Positions 27,701 to 33,494 of a stretch of 64,000 nucleotides of DNA are shown one piece after another. The stretch lies in the NCBI GenBank assembly GCA_036960605.1, contig JBALXI010000007.1, positions 80,318-144,317 of the forward strand, in the 5' to 3' direction. Every line of letters starts with the position of its first letter. The first letter of the stretch is position 1. The notes under the pieces are model-generated. The model saw only the letters and a list, made by a program, of their open reading frames with translations, made no database searches and was not told the origin of the DNA. The translations under genes were made by a program, and so were the position numbers. Source of the stretch: Oleispira sp036960605 (GTDB lineage: Bacteria; Pseudomonadota; Gammaproteobacteria; Pseudomonadales; Oceanobacteraceae).

Positions 27701-28058
27701 TTAGCACATCATCAAAATACGTATCTTGAGCAATGATGCCGTGATGCATACGGAATTTATTGTCGATATGACGAGTACGCATATCAAACACACGCAAACC
27801 AGATTCTAATTGCTGCGCCAGAGACATCGTCTGGTTCTGCCAGATAGCGCCACTTTTAACTGACATCGTATCGTGGGTGCCAGGAATCGAAAGTTCGCTG
27901 ATACGTTTGCTGCCATCAACGAACTTCATCCAGTCTGGATTGGACGCTACGGCACTGGACTGGTGTGCGAAGGCTCCATCAGTATGGGCTGTTACCAGCT
28001 GAGGCAAGCTCAGCATTCCAGCCAATATGCTTAAAGGTATTATCTTTTTAGGGATCAT
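24741..28058 (-). CDS. Giant secreted PLC-X / sphingomyelinase-like fusion with two repeat types and ricin lectin
   Basis: At 1105 residues, the most complete member of the local family. Signal peptide to about residue 24. PI-PLC X domain with H62-D63 (GTHDTMS), FDMRTRH and MHHGI. EEP domain (about 395-655) with SYNVLR, LLSETVRG, GGDLNA and SDHVPV. Three Cys repeats (C679-C698, C734-C754, C786-C805). Three YGCESGDxRC-type units follow at about 830-970; the second is degenerate (YNCDSDARC). A ricin B lectin closes the chain (about 972-1105). N-terminal two-thirds are collinear with the protein at 17641. RBS AAGG precedes ATG 28058. Predicted as an extracellular, glycan- or lipid-binding, bifunctional phosphodiesterase; activity is inferred. 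Confidence 0.87.
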   Translation of the reverse strand: MIPKKIIPLSILAGMLSLPQLVTAHTDGAFAHQSSAVASNPDWMKFVDGSKRISELSIPGTHDTMSVKSGAIWQNQTMSLAQQLESGLRVFDMRTRHIDNKFRMHHGIIAQDTYFDDVLKDIDAFLTAHPNETVLFRLRSEHTAENNTRSYAETLDSYLAVNGSKRYTGSSDNPALADIRGKFVILQEFSGSDYGIPYGNLDKQDDYSFTTNWDLYDKWTSVKNHLNKSRTGSSDTIYMNYLSGAGGSFPYFVASGHFTNSTDSNRLSTGFTTPGWKSKYPDFPRTSCFIGICTISFEGTNTLAADHMVTSGFLNSGARAGMVMADFPGKRLIENTIRLNNEGPYTFTEFTWGLGTDQNTPLCNGSSSCVEGDKFASAPPAAKDSLTVVSYNVLRAGADRVKNQIAWLKNKFGEQGPDVILLSETVRGAGCSADVSREYAKAFNAYYVNGNEDGASSCQTGNSIISRYPLGNVQKVRFNTQHGDFSSSAETASGRSYVVADLKVGDDIVHVFSTHTASPFGASGDSARKGQHAEIIAHAETKRFTKIVGGDLNAIGHIFADPLGLHDISLNPIFERGYSDSHDSLPTHQRITSEAGLVDNDWTLLLDFIFVKGGSTSGAGVCGSECRDKNTLSDHVPVWATVSYKANAAAPTDADLATMKVGDQYSFKLNTTDSDGEQCRMEWDGGLEDGERNAKWDCASNGDPMSFQVLTAPTQTSTGHYEVKARIHTLNGGCGLQWAGGDADGGERNAKWDCDPSTDDMLITSRSNLGTGRLDRAIITSAANNCGLQWDAGKSGNERNAKFDCDPAWDTVNFVNVEKKFSGYAPLSNTGHQTAIQSTYGCESGDNRCNDYLEFGGNDARIGGDLTLWEMLPADNTGNVFFLRNKYNCDSDARCDDWLTYAGNGNDVSIDASDAEMVPWAFEPVPGKADTYYIRTRWGCEVNDSRCNYYLTFSGTDVVIHPTDKVEWKLPKDYRELRVKNSGKCLDISGSTVEERDSVFIYSCAGVDWQKWNYDPFTGLIRNKANPAMCLDHRGSLSNANGEYVHMWTCYDWSTNQKWDFINGNLQPRGSQGPTLDANGTGNDAAATLWETHGGDNQKWSWGNR

Positions 28059-28598
28059 TATTGCACCTTAATTATTGTTATATTTTTCACCGACTTTATT
28101 AGAACGAAAGCAGGTCAAATAATAAACGACAGCTAAGGCTGAATTGATGACTTAAAAGGTCAGGAGAGGATTTGGCTAACTGCTTATCGTAGTGTCGTAT
28201 ATCCAATCGATCCTTGCTGAAGTAGCTGCATGAAAGGGCTGCGTAATTGCATAATGAGACCTCATAGGAACTAAATATGTGTATTTCAACTGCATTTTAA
28301 AAGACTGTGTGTACATACAGTTGATTTTTTGGGGTGAGGTCAATCCATGCGCGTTTGCACGAAAGAATTTATAATCATGCCTGTTTGCACTGGAACAATT
28401 AAAAAAAATGTAGCAAAATCAGTACATTATCAATATAGAACCTGACATAACGAGACCCTCGTTATTTAGGTAAATGCGCATGCGCGTATTTCTGGAGCTT
28501 GGAAATGGATTTCAAAAATTACCAAGTTAAATCAATCAGTTACCGTGAAGTTTCTAAAAGTCACTTCCGTGCAAACGCGCATGCGCATGATTAAAATG
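28059..28598. other. Non-coding junction between phospholipase gene and cassette array
   Basis: No credible gene in 540 bp. The left part is the phospholipase promoter region, with TTTGACCT on the minus strand at 28119-28112. The right part holds a 16-bp perfect inverted repeat (28346-28361 with 28568-28583), extra copies of GCGCATGCGC (near 28477 and 28577) and a perfect 8-bp hairpin (28447-28454 with 28458-28465). It ends at the GTTAAAT boundary of the first cassette. No integrase gene or convincing attI can be seen; a decayed attI or recombination hot spot is possible. Confidence 0.5.
28346..28583. repeat. Inverted repeat flanking the cassette-array entry
   Basis: Arms 28346-28361 and 28568-28583 are exact reverse complements (16 bp, CATGCGCGTTTGCACG). 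A related partial copy (TCATGCCTGTTTGCAC) occurs at about 28375-28390. The 206 bp between contain no open frame of note. It could be a small non-autonomous element or part of the recombination platform; neither is proven. Confidence 0.6.
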
Positions 28599-28609
28599 TT
28601 AAATCTGGT

Positions 28610-28975
28610 ATGAATATGATTGAAGAAAGAGTTCCAAACAACCACAATCTATCTGTTATGGGTGGATGTTTTCTAGTTCTTGGTGGTTTGATATTCTTAC
28701 TCAATATTTTAAGAGAATATTTTTCTTCTAATAGTGAATTTCTTGGATTGGCATTCATTTCGCTGATTGCCGCATTCGTTGTAATGTACTTCTGGCAAAA
28801 ATATATGCGTAGTATATTTCGTTGTCCTAACTGTAAAACTCACATACCAAAATCACAGCCAATCTTAGATCTACCAGGCTCTCCTATTCATCATTACTGC
28901 GAGGTCTGCAAAATAAATTGGTTACTAGGTAAAACACCGTACCCTCGTCACGCAGATGGTACTAGTGATGAGTGA
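28610..28975 (+). CDS. Cassette 1: two-helix membrane protein with zinc ribbon
   Basis: 121 residues; function unknown. Two hydrophobic segments (about residues 16-36 and 42-62) are followed by a cytoplasmic Cys4 zinc-ribbon-like tail: CPNC, then about 25 residues later CEVC. The start is ATG 28610, 12 bp after the cassette boundary; an in-frame ATG two codons later is possible. No clear ribosome-binding site, which is common for first genes in cassettes. The stop overlaps the start of its attC. The whole cassette is repeated exactly in the next 475 bp. Confidence 0.75.
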   Translation: MNMIEERVPNNHNLSVMGGCFLVLGGLIFLLNILREYFSSNSEFLGLAFISLIAAFVVMYFWQKYMRSIFRCPNCKTHIPKSQPILDLPGSPIHHYCEVCKINWLLGKTPYPRHADGTSDE

Positions 28976-29079
28976 TTTAACAAACAACTGCATCGGACAA
29001 ATTTTCGATGTCACCTTTTGTGCAAAAACACGCACAAAAGCCACCAACAAAAATTTGCTCGTTGAGTCGGGCGTTAAAT
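28975..29079 (+). other. attC site 1
   Basis: Left core ATTTAAC (28975-28981) matches RYYYAAC and right core GTTAAAT (29073-29079) matches GTTRRRY. Between them are near-palindromic arms and a central 9-bp hairpin stem CTTTTGTGC/GCACAAAAG. It terminates cassette 1 and belongs to the long (about 100 bp) type. Confidence 0.88.
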
Positions 29080-29084
29080 CTGGT

Positions 29085-29450
29085 ATGAATATGATTGAAG
29101 AAAGAGTTCCAAACAACCACAATCTATCTGTTATGGGTGGATGTTTTCTAGTTCTTGGTGGTTTGATATTCTTACTCAATATTTTAAGAGAATATTTTTC
29201 TTCTAATAGTGAATTTCTTGGATTGGCATTCATTTCGCTGATTGCCGCATTCGTTGTAATGTACTTCTGGCAAAAATATATGCGTAGTATATTTCGTTGT
29301 CCTAACTGTAAAACTCACATACCAAAATCACAGCCAATCTTAGATCTACCAGGCTCTCCTATTCATCATTACTGCGAGGTCTGCAAAATAAATTGGTTAC
29401 TAGGTAAAACACCGTACCCTCGTCACGCAGATGGTACTAGTGATGAGTGA
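29085..29450 (+). CDS. Cassette 2: identical copy of the cassette 1 protein
   Basis: Exact duplicate of the 121-residue two-helix, zinc-ribbon protein encoded at 28610. The frame can be extended upstream through attC site 1 (to 28956), but that extension is translated recombination-site DNA, so ATG 29085 is the right start. Having two identical copies may raise dosage; it may also simply reflect recent cassette duplication. Function unknown. Confidence 0.75.
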   Translation: MNMIEERVPNNHNLSVMGGCFLVLGGLIFLLNILREYFSSNSEFLGLAFISLIAAFVVMYFWQKYMRSIFRCPNCKTHIPKSQPILDLPGSPIHHYCEVCKINWLLGKTPYPRHADGTSDE

Positions 29451-29554
29451 TTTAACAAACAACTGCATCGGACAAATTTTCGATGTCACCTTTTGTGCAA
29501 AAACACGCACAAAAGCCACCAACAAAAATTTGCTCGTTGAGTCGGGCGTTACAA
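29450..29554 (+). other. attC site 2
   Basis: Identical to attC site 1 across its length; only the last bases after GTTA (CAA instead of AAT) differ, because these belong to the next cassette. It ends cassette 2. Confidence 0.87.
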
Positions 29555-29564
29555 GTCTTAAATT

Positions 29565-29981
29565 ATGATTGAAATTGAGTTTGAAGAACCAACTAGAGAG
29601 AAATGCAGTTGCTGTGAAAACACAACTGTTAGGCTTACAAGGTTTGTGTATCAAGATGACGATGCATTCGCTGTATATTATGTGCTTTTTACCGAAGGTC
29701 ACGAAGATAAAATCGCTCATTCACTTATTGGCTTGGGTGAATGGGGAGAAGAAGGCCGCCCTGAATTACGCACAGCATTTGCAGTAGACATTTGGTCTAC
29801 TGAAGATAATTGGGTTGTAAGAGTTATCGATAAAGAAGAATCACCTTGGGGTCATGTAGATTTTCTTGGCAACATACTTGATCGTGAAGAGGCTCTGACC
29901 CATGAATGGATTAGCGATGTCTTTCATTTAACTGATCATATAGTTACTGAAGATAAACCGGTAATGGAGTATTTTTCCTGA
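29565..29981 (+). CDS. Cassette 3: hypothetical acidic protein
   Basis: 138 residues, unknown function. Soluble, strongly acidic, with a CSCC cluster near residue 15 and several Trp-rich beta-like segments (VDIWSTEDNWVVRVIDKEESPWGHVDFLG). No signal peptide or membrane segment. The ATG follows the cassette junction by 16 bp, without a clear ribosome-binding site. It resembles the kind of small acidic cassette protein seen in Vibrio-type integrons; I recognise no defined family. Confidence 0.7.
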   Translation: MIEIEFEEPTREKCSCCENTTVRLTRFVYQDDDAFAVYYVLFTEGHEDKIAHSLIGLGEWGEEGRPELRTAFAVDIWSTEDNWVVRVIDKEESPWGHVDFLGNILDREEALTHEWISDVFHLTDHIVTEDKPVMEYFS

Positions 29982-29987
29982 CCCAAC

Positions 29988-30092
29988 TTGTAACAAGCGG
30001 CTGCACCGGACAAATTTCCACTGTCACCTTTTGTGCAAAGGTACGCACAAAAACCGCCATCAAAAATTTGCTCGGTGAGCCGGGCGTTAAGC
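29988..30092 (+). other. attC site 3
   Basis: Close relative of sites 1 and 2: same central stem (CTTTTGTGC … GCACAAAA) and the same flanks, with scattered substitutions. The right core GTTAAGC (30086-30092) fits GTTRRRY. It ends cassette 3. Confidence 0.86.
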
Positions 30093-30111
30093 AATAAGGA
30101 GAATCTGCACC

Positions 30112-30573
30112 ATGTGGGGAGACCTTCACGAATCAAAAAACATTAATATCTCTTTATCCGAAACTATTGGGGCGGGTAAAGGAAATCGATTGTTTCGCGA
30201 ACTTGGTGCAATACTTCATTATGATGTTTATTCCTTTGAAGCTTCTGAAAATGAAATTTGGCAATCTGAATCAATTTTGGATATTGAGTTAAGGCGGGAT
30301 GGAGTAGAGGTTGACGCCCAAGACGACTTTAACCAAATTATATTATTCTATCTACTGGCATCAAGGCCTAGCTCAGATCAAACTAAAGCGCTAAATCTTG
30401 TATCAAAAGTTATTTCTACTTTTAATGGAAATGCTTCATATTTAGGTCAGCCATTTTCAGTTGATTCTGTCCAAGGTAATTGGGATGAAGCTAATGATTT
30501 CCTACTTAAAGAATGGGGCGAAGAGCCTGGTAGTGAATCACTTCGTAGAATGATTGAGGAAAATCATGCTTAA
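30112..30573 (+). CDS. Cassette 4: hypothetical soluble protein
   Basis: 153 residues, not recognised. No signal peptide. Mixed alpha/beta appearance with an acidic C terminus (NDFLLKEWGEEPGSESLRRMIEENHA). A good ribosome-binding site (AAGGAG) precedes ATG 30112, 26 bp after the cassette boundary. The stop codon lies within the left core of attC site 4, typical of compact cassettes. No functional assignment; immunity, antitoxin-like or enzyme-modifier roles are all open. Confidence 0.75.
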   Translation: MWGDLHESKNINISLSETIGAGKGNRLFRELGAILHYDVYSFEASENEIWQSESILDIELRRDGVEVDAQDDFNQIILFYLLASRPSSDQTKALNLVSKVISTFNGNASYLGQPFSVDSVQGNWDEANDFLLKEWGEEPGSESLRRMIEENHA

Positions 30574-30663
30574 CAAGTACATGTTGCATCAACCACTGCG
30601 TGGTTTGGACGGTATTTCCGCTCGTTCCTCGCTACAAAACCGCCGCAAATGTAGGCGTTAGCT
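30568..30663 (+). other. attC site 4
   Basis: Left core GCTTAAC (30568-30574) matches RYYYAAC; the right core begins at GTTA, 30657. A second sequence type (CATGTTGCAT … CACTGCGTGG … CGCCGCAAATG) is shared with site 6 and differs from sites 1-3. Confidence 0.85.
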
Positions 30664-30710
30664 GCCCTCTGAATATCGTACAAAAATTATAGAAAGGACT
30701 ATCTAAGCAT

Positions 30711-31565
30711 ATGAGTATTGAAAATATTTTTTCTGAGTTATGGCTGGCAGCATTTTGGGGGCCTTTAGCCGTTGGGTTGATATTGTTTTTATTAAGTAAG
30801 TTTTTTTCGGGAAAGAACGAAGAAAAAATCGTAACTTTTAAGTATGTTCGAGAGGTAGTCGTAAAACATGTTGTAGAGGTTAAGGAAAGAAAGAGAGCCT
30901 CACGACCGGTTTCACAAACAAGACGCAGTGGAGCTCGCAATGGAAGGGACGACCCAGCTCCTGCTTTAATAGGCATCGGTCTATTATTTCTATCATTCTT
31001 TTATGCTAAGCATCAAACTGAAGTTGTTGCTGTAGTCTTAGGGTTTAGTACATTCATTCTATCATTTGTTTTATTTACAGTATTTTTTGGTATTAGCAAA
31101 AATATAGCTCATGACCACAGCTGGACTCGATACCTATATACAACTCTATTCCTTGCTTTATTGGGCTATCCATTAATGTACATTGCACTTAATCCGATCT
31201 ATGCGCCACTTGAAGTAAATAACATGAGCAGCATCGTTATGGATGGAGGGCTTGCCAGTATGTTCAAAAATTTTGGCTTGAAAGGGGTTGGGTTTTTAAT
31301 GTTTCAAGCTTTAGGGTTTTTAACTTTAGCAATAGCCATGTTACTTCAGACTCTCTCATTGGTATTTTATACATCTGTAATTCAGCTTGCAGTTAGCCCA
31401 AACCAACGGCCAATAATTAATTTTGTTGCGCAAATCACGTCGAAGTTTAGAAGCCCTAATAAGATGATTGCGTTCAGTATTGTTCTTTATGTATTTTCCT
31501 TCGTTCTTATATCGGGTGTTGGGTATGAGTGGTGGTACAGTGCAGCTAACAATCACGTCAATTAG
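30711..31565 (+). CDS. Cassette 5: multi-pass membrane protein
   Basis: 284 residues, unknown family. About six hydrophobic segments: near residues 10-30, 85-100, 105-130, 140-160, 190-225 and 260-280. A very basic cytoplasmic stretch lies at residues 35-82 (VKERKRASRPVSQTRRSGAR). ATG 30711 follows AAAGGA at 12 bp. The 3' end runs into a short attC. It is larger than usual for a cassette gene. A transport or signalling function cannot be decided. Confidence 0.75.
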   Translation: MSIENIFSELWLAAFWGPLAVGLILFLLSKFFSGKNEEKIVTFKYVREVVVKHVVEVKERKRASRPVSQTRRSGARNGRDDPAPALIGIGLLFLSFFYAKHQTEVVAVVLGFSTFILSFVLFTVFFGISKNIAHDHSWTRYLYTTLFLALLGYPLMYIALNPIYAPLEVNNMSSIVMDGGLASMFKNFGLKGVGFLMFQALGFLTLAIAMLLQTLSLVFYTSVIQLAVSPNQRPIINFVAQITSKFRSPNKMIAFSIVLYVFSFVLISGVGYEWWYSAANNHVN

Positions 31566-31604
31566 GATACTCGCAAGCCCGCACCTATTACGCGGGCGTT
31601 ATAC
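31544..31604 (+). other. attC site 5 (short type)
   Basis: Only about 60 bp, from CTAAC (31546-31550) to GTTATAC (31598-31604), with partly complementary ends around ACGTC/GCGGGCG. It overlaps the last codons of cassette 5. The sequence match to the consensus is weaker than for sites 1-4. Confidence 0.65.
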
Positions 31605-31619
31605 ACAAAGGAAAGAGCC

Positions 31620-31997
31620 GTGAAGTTGTCTAAGTATTTTTCAATTCTAGTGATTTTTATGTCATTTAATTCAATGGCTGATTCGATGATCTGTATTGGT
31701 AGCAAGTCAGCTGCTTTACTAGAACAGCCTAATGGACAAATCACTCTAGCGAACGTCGATATTTCAGATGCTAAATATTTACTATCAAATAAAGAAGGCT
31801 CACTTAGATTTAAGGAGTTTGGTGAGGAGCTCTATGTTCCTTGCACAACTAAGAACTTTTGTACTTGTGGGACCACCGCATGGTGCGGGCAAGTATTGAT
31901 TGATAAATTAGGAAACTTCACTTATTACGTTGATAGGACCTTCAGTAACAATATCTCTGGCTCACAAATAGTAAAAGGTAAGTGTGAGGAAATTTAG
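31620..31997 (+). CDS. Cassette 6: small secreted protein
   Basis: 125 residues, unknown function. An N-terminal signal peptide (KYFSILVIFMSFNSMADS, cleavage near residue 21) predicts periplasmic or extracellular location. Six or more Cys in the mature part, including CTTKNFCTCGTTAWCG, suggest disulfide bonds. The start is GTG 31620, preceded by AAAGGAAAG. A secreted cassette product may act at the envelope; nothing more can be said from sequence. Confidence 0.75.
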   Translation: MKLSKYFSILVIFMSFNSMADSMICIGSKSAALLEQPNGQITLANVDISDAKYLLSNKEGSLRFKEFGEELYVPCTTKNFCTCGTTAWCGQVLIDKLGNFTYYVDRTFSNNISGSQIVKGKCEEI

Positions 31998-32002
31998 TAA
32001 GT

Positions 32003-32099
32003 GTATAACAAAAACATGTTGCATTAACCACTGCGTGGTTTGGACGATTTTTCCGCTCGTACCCCGCTAAAAAGTCGCCGCAAATGCTAGGCGTTATCT
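32003..32099 (+). other. attC site 6
   Basis: Same sequence type as site 4 (CATGTTGCATTAACCACTGC … CGCCGCAAATG); right core GTTATCT begins at 32093. It terminates cassette 6. Confidence 0.85.
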
Positions 32100-32114
32100 T
32101 CTAGGAAGTACTAA

Positions 32115-32414
32115 ATGATTTGGTTCAAGAAGAATAAAGAATGTATGCACTGCAGAAAAAATAAAACTAAACGGGATTTTGAAAATCAGCCTATTTGTGC
32201 TGCTTGCAAGATGGAAATACTAATTGGTAGAGAGCCAAAGAGGCTTTGTCCGGCAGATGGTACCGTCATGGTCAAAAGTCATAAGAATGAAATAATAATT
32301 GATTACTGTCCGAAATGTATGGGAGTTTGGCTGGATGCAGGCGAACTAAGTGCTATTAGGGCGGCTGCTACACAAGATGGTACGATTTCTGGCATGAAGA
32401 TAGGCATGATATAA
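32115..32414 (+). CDS. Cassette 7: zinc-ribbon (zf-TFIIB-like) protein
   Basis: 99 residues. Two metal-binding regions: an N-terminal CMHC … CAAC pair (residues about 9-31) and a C-terminal zf-TFIIB-type motif LCPADGTVM … DYCPKCMGVWLDAGEL (about 48-83), matching the CPxCxGxWLDxGEL family consensus. Small proteins of this family are of unknown biochemical role. ATG 32115 follows TAGGAAG. Nothing indicates DNA binding beyond the ribbon itself. Confidence 0.8.
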   Translation: MIWFKKNKECMHCRKNKTKRDFENQPICAACKMEILIGREPKRLCPADGTVMVKSHKNEIIIDYCPKCMGVWLDAGELSAIRAAATQDGTISGMKIGMI

Positions 32415-32425
32415 ATCTGTAACCC

Positions 32426-32500
32426 TGTTAACAATCGCGTTAACACGAATTGATTTTTACCGTTGAGCTTCAAAATTCACCCGTTACGCGAGCGTTATAG
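32426..32500 (+). other. attC site 7
   Basis: From TGTTAAC (32426-32432) to GTTATAG (32494-32500), with ends AACAATCGCG/CGCGAGCGTT nearly complementary. An intermediate-length site about 75 bp long. Confidence 0.75.
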
Positions 32501-32516
32501 TTCTAAGGAGTTTTAA

Positions 32517-32837
32517 ATGAAGGACGTGTTTCTAATATTGTTCGGTATCTTATTCATATCTGTGTTGGTATGGTTTTTCTTATGCAATAAGATGTTCAAA
32601 GCATTAGCACTCAAACATCCTGAGAAGTATGAGGATATAGGAAAACCTAGCCTGATAATGAACAACTCATTATCAAACAATATTTCATTTATGATGTTTT
32701 TGTTTAAAAGAGAATGGCGATATCTAAATGATCAAAGTGTCGCATCTTTAGGAAAAACAATGAGCGTATTCATTACGCTTTATCTTGCCTTATTCTTGGT
32801 CATTATTATAAGTGTGCCCTTAGGGTTGGCCCCATAA
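32517..32837 (+). CDS. Cassette 8: small membrane protein
   Basis: 106 residues with one N-terminal helix (about 3-23) and one C-terminal helix (about 82-103) separated by a polar loop (FKALALKHPEKYEDIGKPSL, then RREWRYL-like basic segment). The overall plan resembles small stress-type membrane proteins (UspB-like), but I see no diagnostic motif. AAGGAG ribosome-binding site at a good distance from ATG 32517. Unknown function. Confidence 0.7.
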   Translation: MKDVFLILFGILFISVLVWFFLCNKMFKALALKHPEKYEDIGKPSLIMNNSLSNNISFMMFLFKREWRYLNDQSVASLGKTMSVFITLYLALFLVIIISVPLGLAP

Positions 32838-32896
32838 CAAGTTTGTCGGGGGAAGATCAGGCGAAGTAAAGAGCGCTCCTTAGTTGAGCGTTAGGC
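32832..32896 (+). other. attC site 8
   Basis: From CCATAAC (32832-32838) to the canonical right core GTTAGGC (32890-32896). Short type (65 bp), overlapping the stop codon of cassette 8. Confidence 0.75.
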
Positions 32897-32922
32897 TACT
32901 CAAAATAATATCAGGGAAATAT

Positions 32923-33348
32923 ATGAATTGGATTTCAGAATTACAAAGCATAAATTACGTGGCCGTAGCAATTGCGACGATTTCAAGCTATGTACTTGGT
33001 TTTGCCTGGTATCATTGGGCAATTTTTGGTGAAGCATGGGCAAATGCTTTAGGTATCACAAAAGAGGAGGCTGATAATACCGAAGGTCTTGGAGGCGCTT
33101 TCATTATGTCTTTAATTTCAGGGCTATTAAAAACCTTATGTATTGCCTTACTTATGGCAGCATTAAATATAACAGGTGTTCTGGGCGGAGCACTTTTTGG
33201 TGCGGTGGTTGCAACGGCACTTATTTTTACATCGCTAGGCTACTACAATGGTTTCGCTCGTACCTCTTCAAAACTAACTTTAATAAATTCAGCACATAGC
33301 ATTGTTGAACTTACTTTAATTGGTACCGTTATTGGTGTAATTACTTAA
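32923..33348 (+). CDS. Cassette 9: DUF1761-like membrane protein
   Basis: 141 residues. It opens INYVAVAIATISSYVLGFAWYHWAIFGEAWANALGI, the typical start of the DUF1761 family of small membrane proteins. Three to four hydrophobic helices follow, ending LIGTVIGVIT. I chose ATG 32923 (AGGGAAAT upstream); the longer frame from 32884 would begin inside the attC site. The function of DUF1761 proteins is unknown. Last cassette of the array. Confidence 0.8.
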   Translation: MNWISELQSINYVAVAIATISSYVLGFAWYHWAIFGEAWANALGITKEEADNTEGLGGAFIMSLISGLLKTLCIALLMAALNITGVLGGALFGAVVATALIFTSLGYYNGFARTSSKLTLINSAHSIVELTLIGTVIGVIT

Positions 33349-33426
33349 CAAATTTAGCCTAATAAGCACATTATAAATCGCCTACAAAATGATGTGGGCT
33401 CTCCCTAGAAGGCCATCCCGTTAAAA
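33343..33426 (+). other. Probable attC site 9, end of array
   Basis: Left core ACTTAAC (33343-33349) matches RYYYAAC well and a GTTAAAA occurs at 33420-33426, but complementarity of the inner boxes is weak. It would make DUF1761 gene a full cassette; alternatively this is a degenerate terminal site. Confidence 0.45.
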
Positions 33427-33494
33427 TTAATATACTTTTTGCCTTTGAAACTCCAACCATTAGATTCTTAAACATGGGGATAATAGCTGGAGTA

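Larger units (their letters stand above)
28599..29548 (+). repeat. Perfect tandem duplication of a 475-bp cassette
   Basis: 28599-29073 and 29074-29548 read identically, including gene and attC site; corresponding features are offset by exactly 475 bp (for example ATG 28610 and 29085, attC 28975 and 29450). The duplication boundaries coincide with the recombination points, so a cassette was inserted twice or duplicated by unequal exchange recently. Confidence 0.93.
28599..33420 (+). mobile_element. Integron-type gene cassette array without integrase
   Basis: Nine consecutive single-gene cassettes on one strand, each ending in an attC-like site whose right end is GTT-A and whose left end is Y-AAC. 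Cassette boundaries, taken after the G of GTT: 28599-29073, 29074-29548, 29549-30086, 30087-30657, 30658-31598, 31599-32093, 32094-32494, 32495-32890 and 32891-33420. Genes are small, unrelated, densely packed and mostly unknown, as in integrons. No intI gene is adjacent: a secreted phospholipase gene flanks the left and an AraC gene the right. It is therefore a cluster of attC sites lacking an integrase, or one whose integrase lies elsewhere. Confidence 0.88.

Noticed and set aside
28956..29450. Extended start for the second cassette protein (164 codons)
   Set aside because: The extra N terminus is translated attC sequence; the duplicate copy shows the true start at 29085.
28346..29548. Composite transposon formed by inverted repeat and duplicated cassette
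   Set aside because: There is no transposase, the duplication boundaries match integron recombination points, and the inverted repeat lies wholly to the left of the cassettes.
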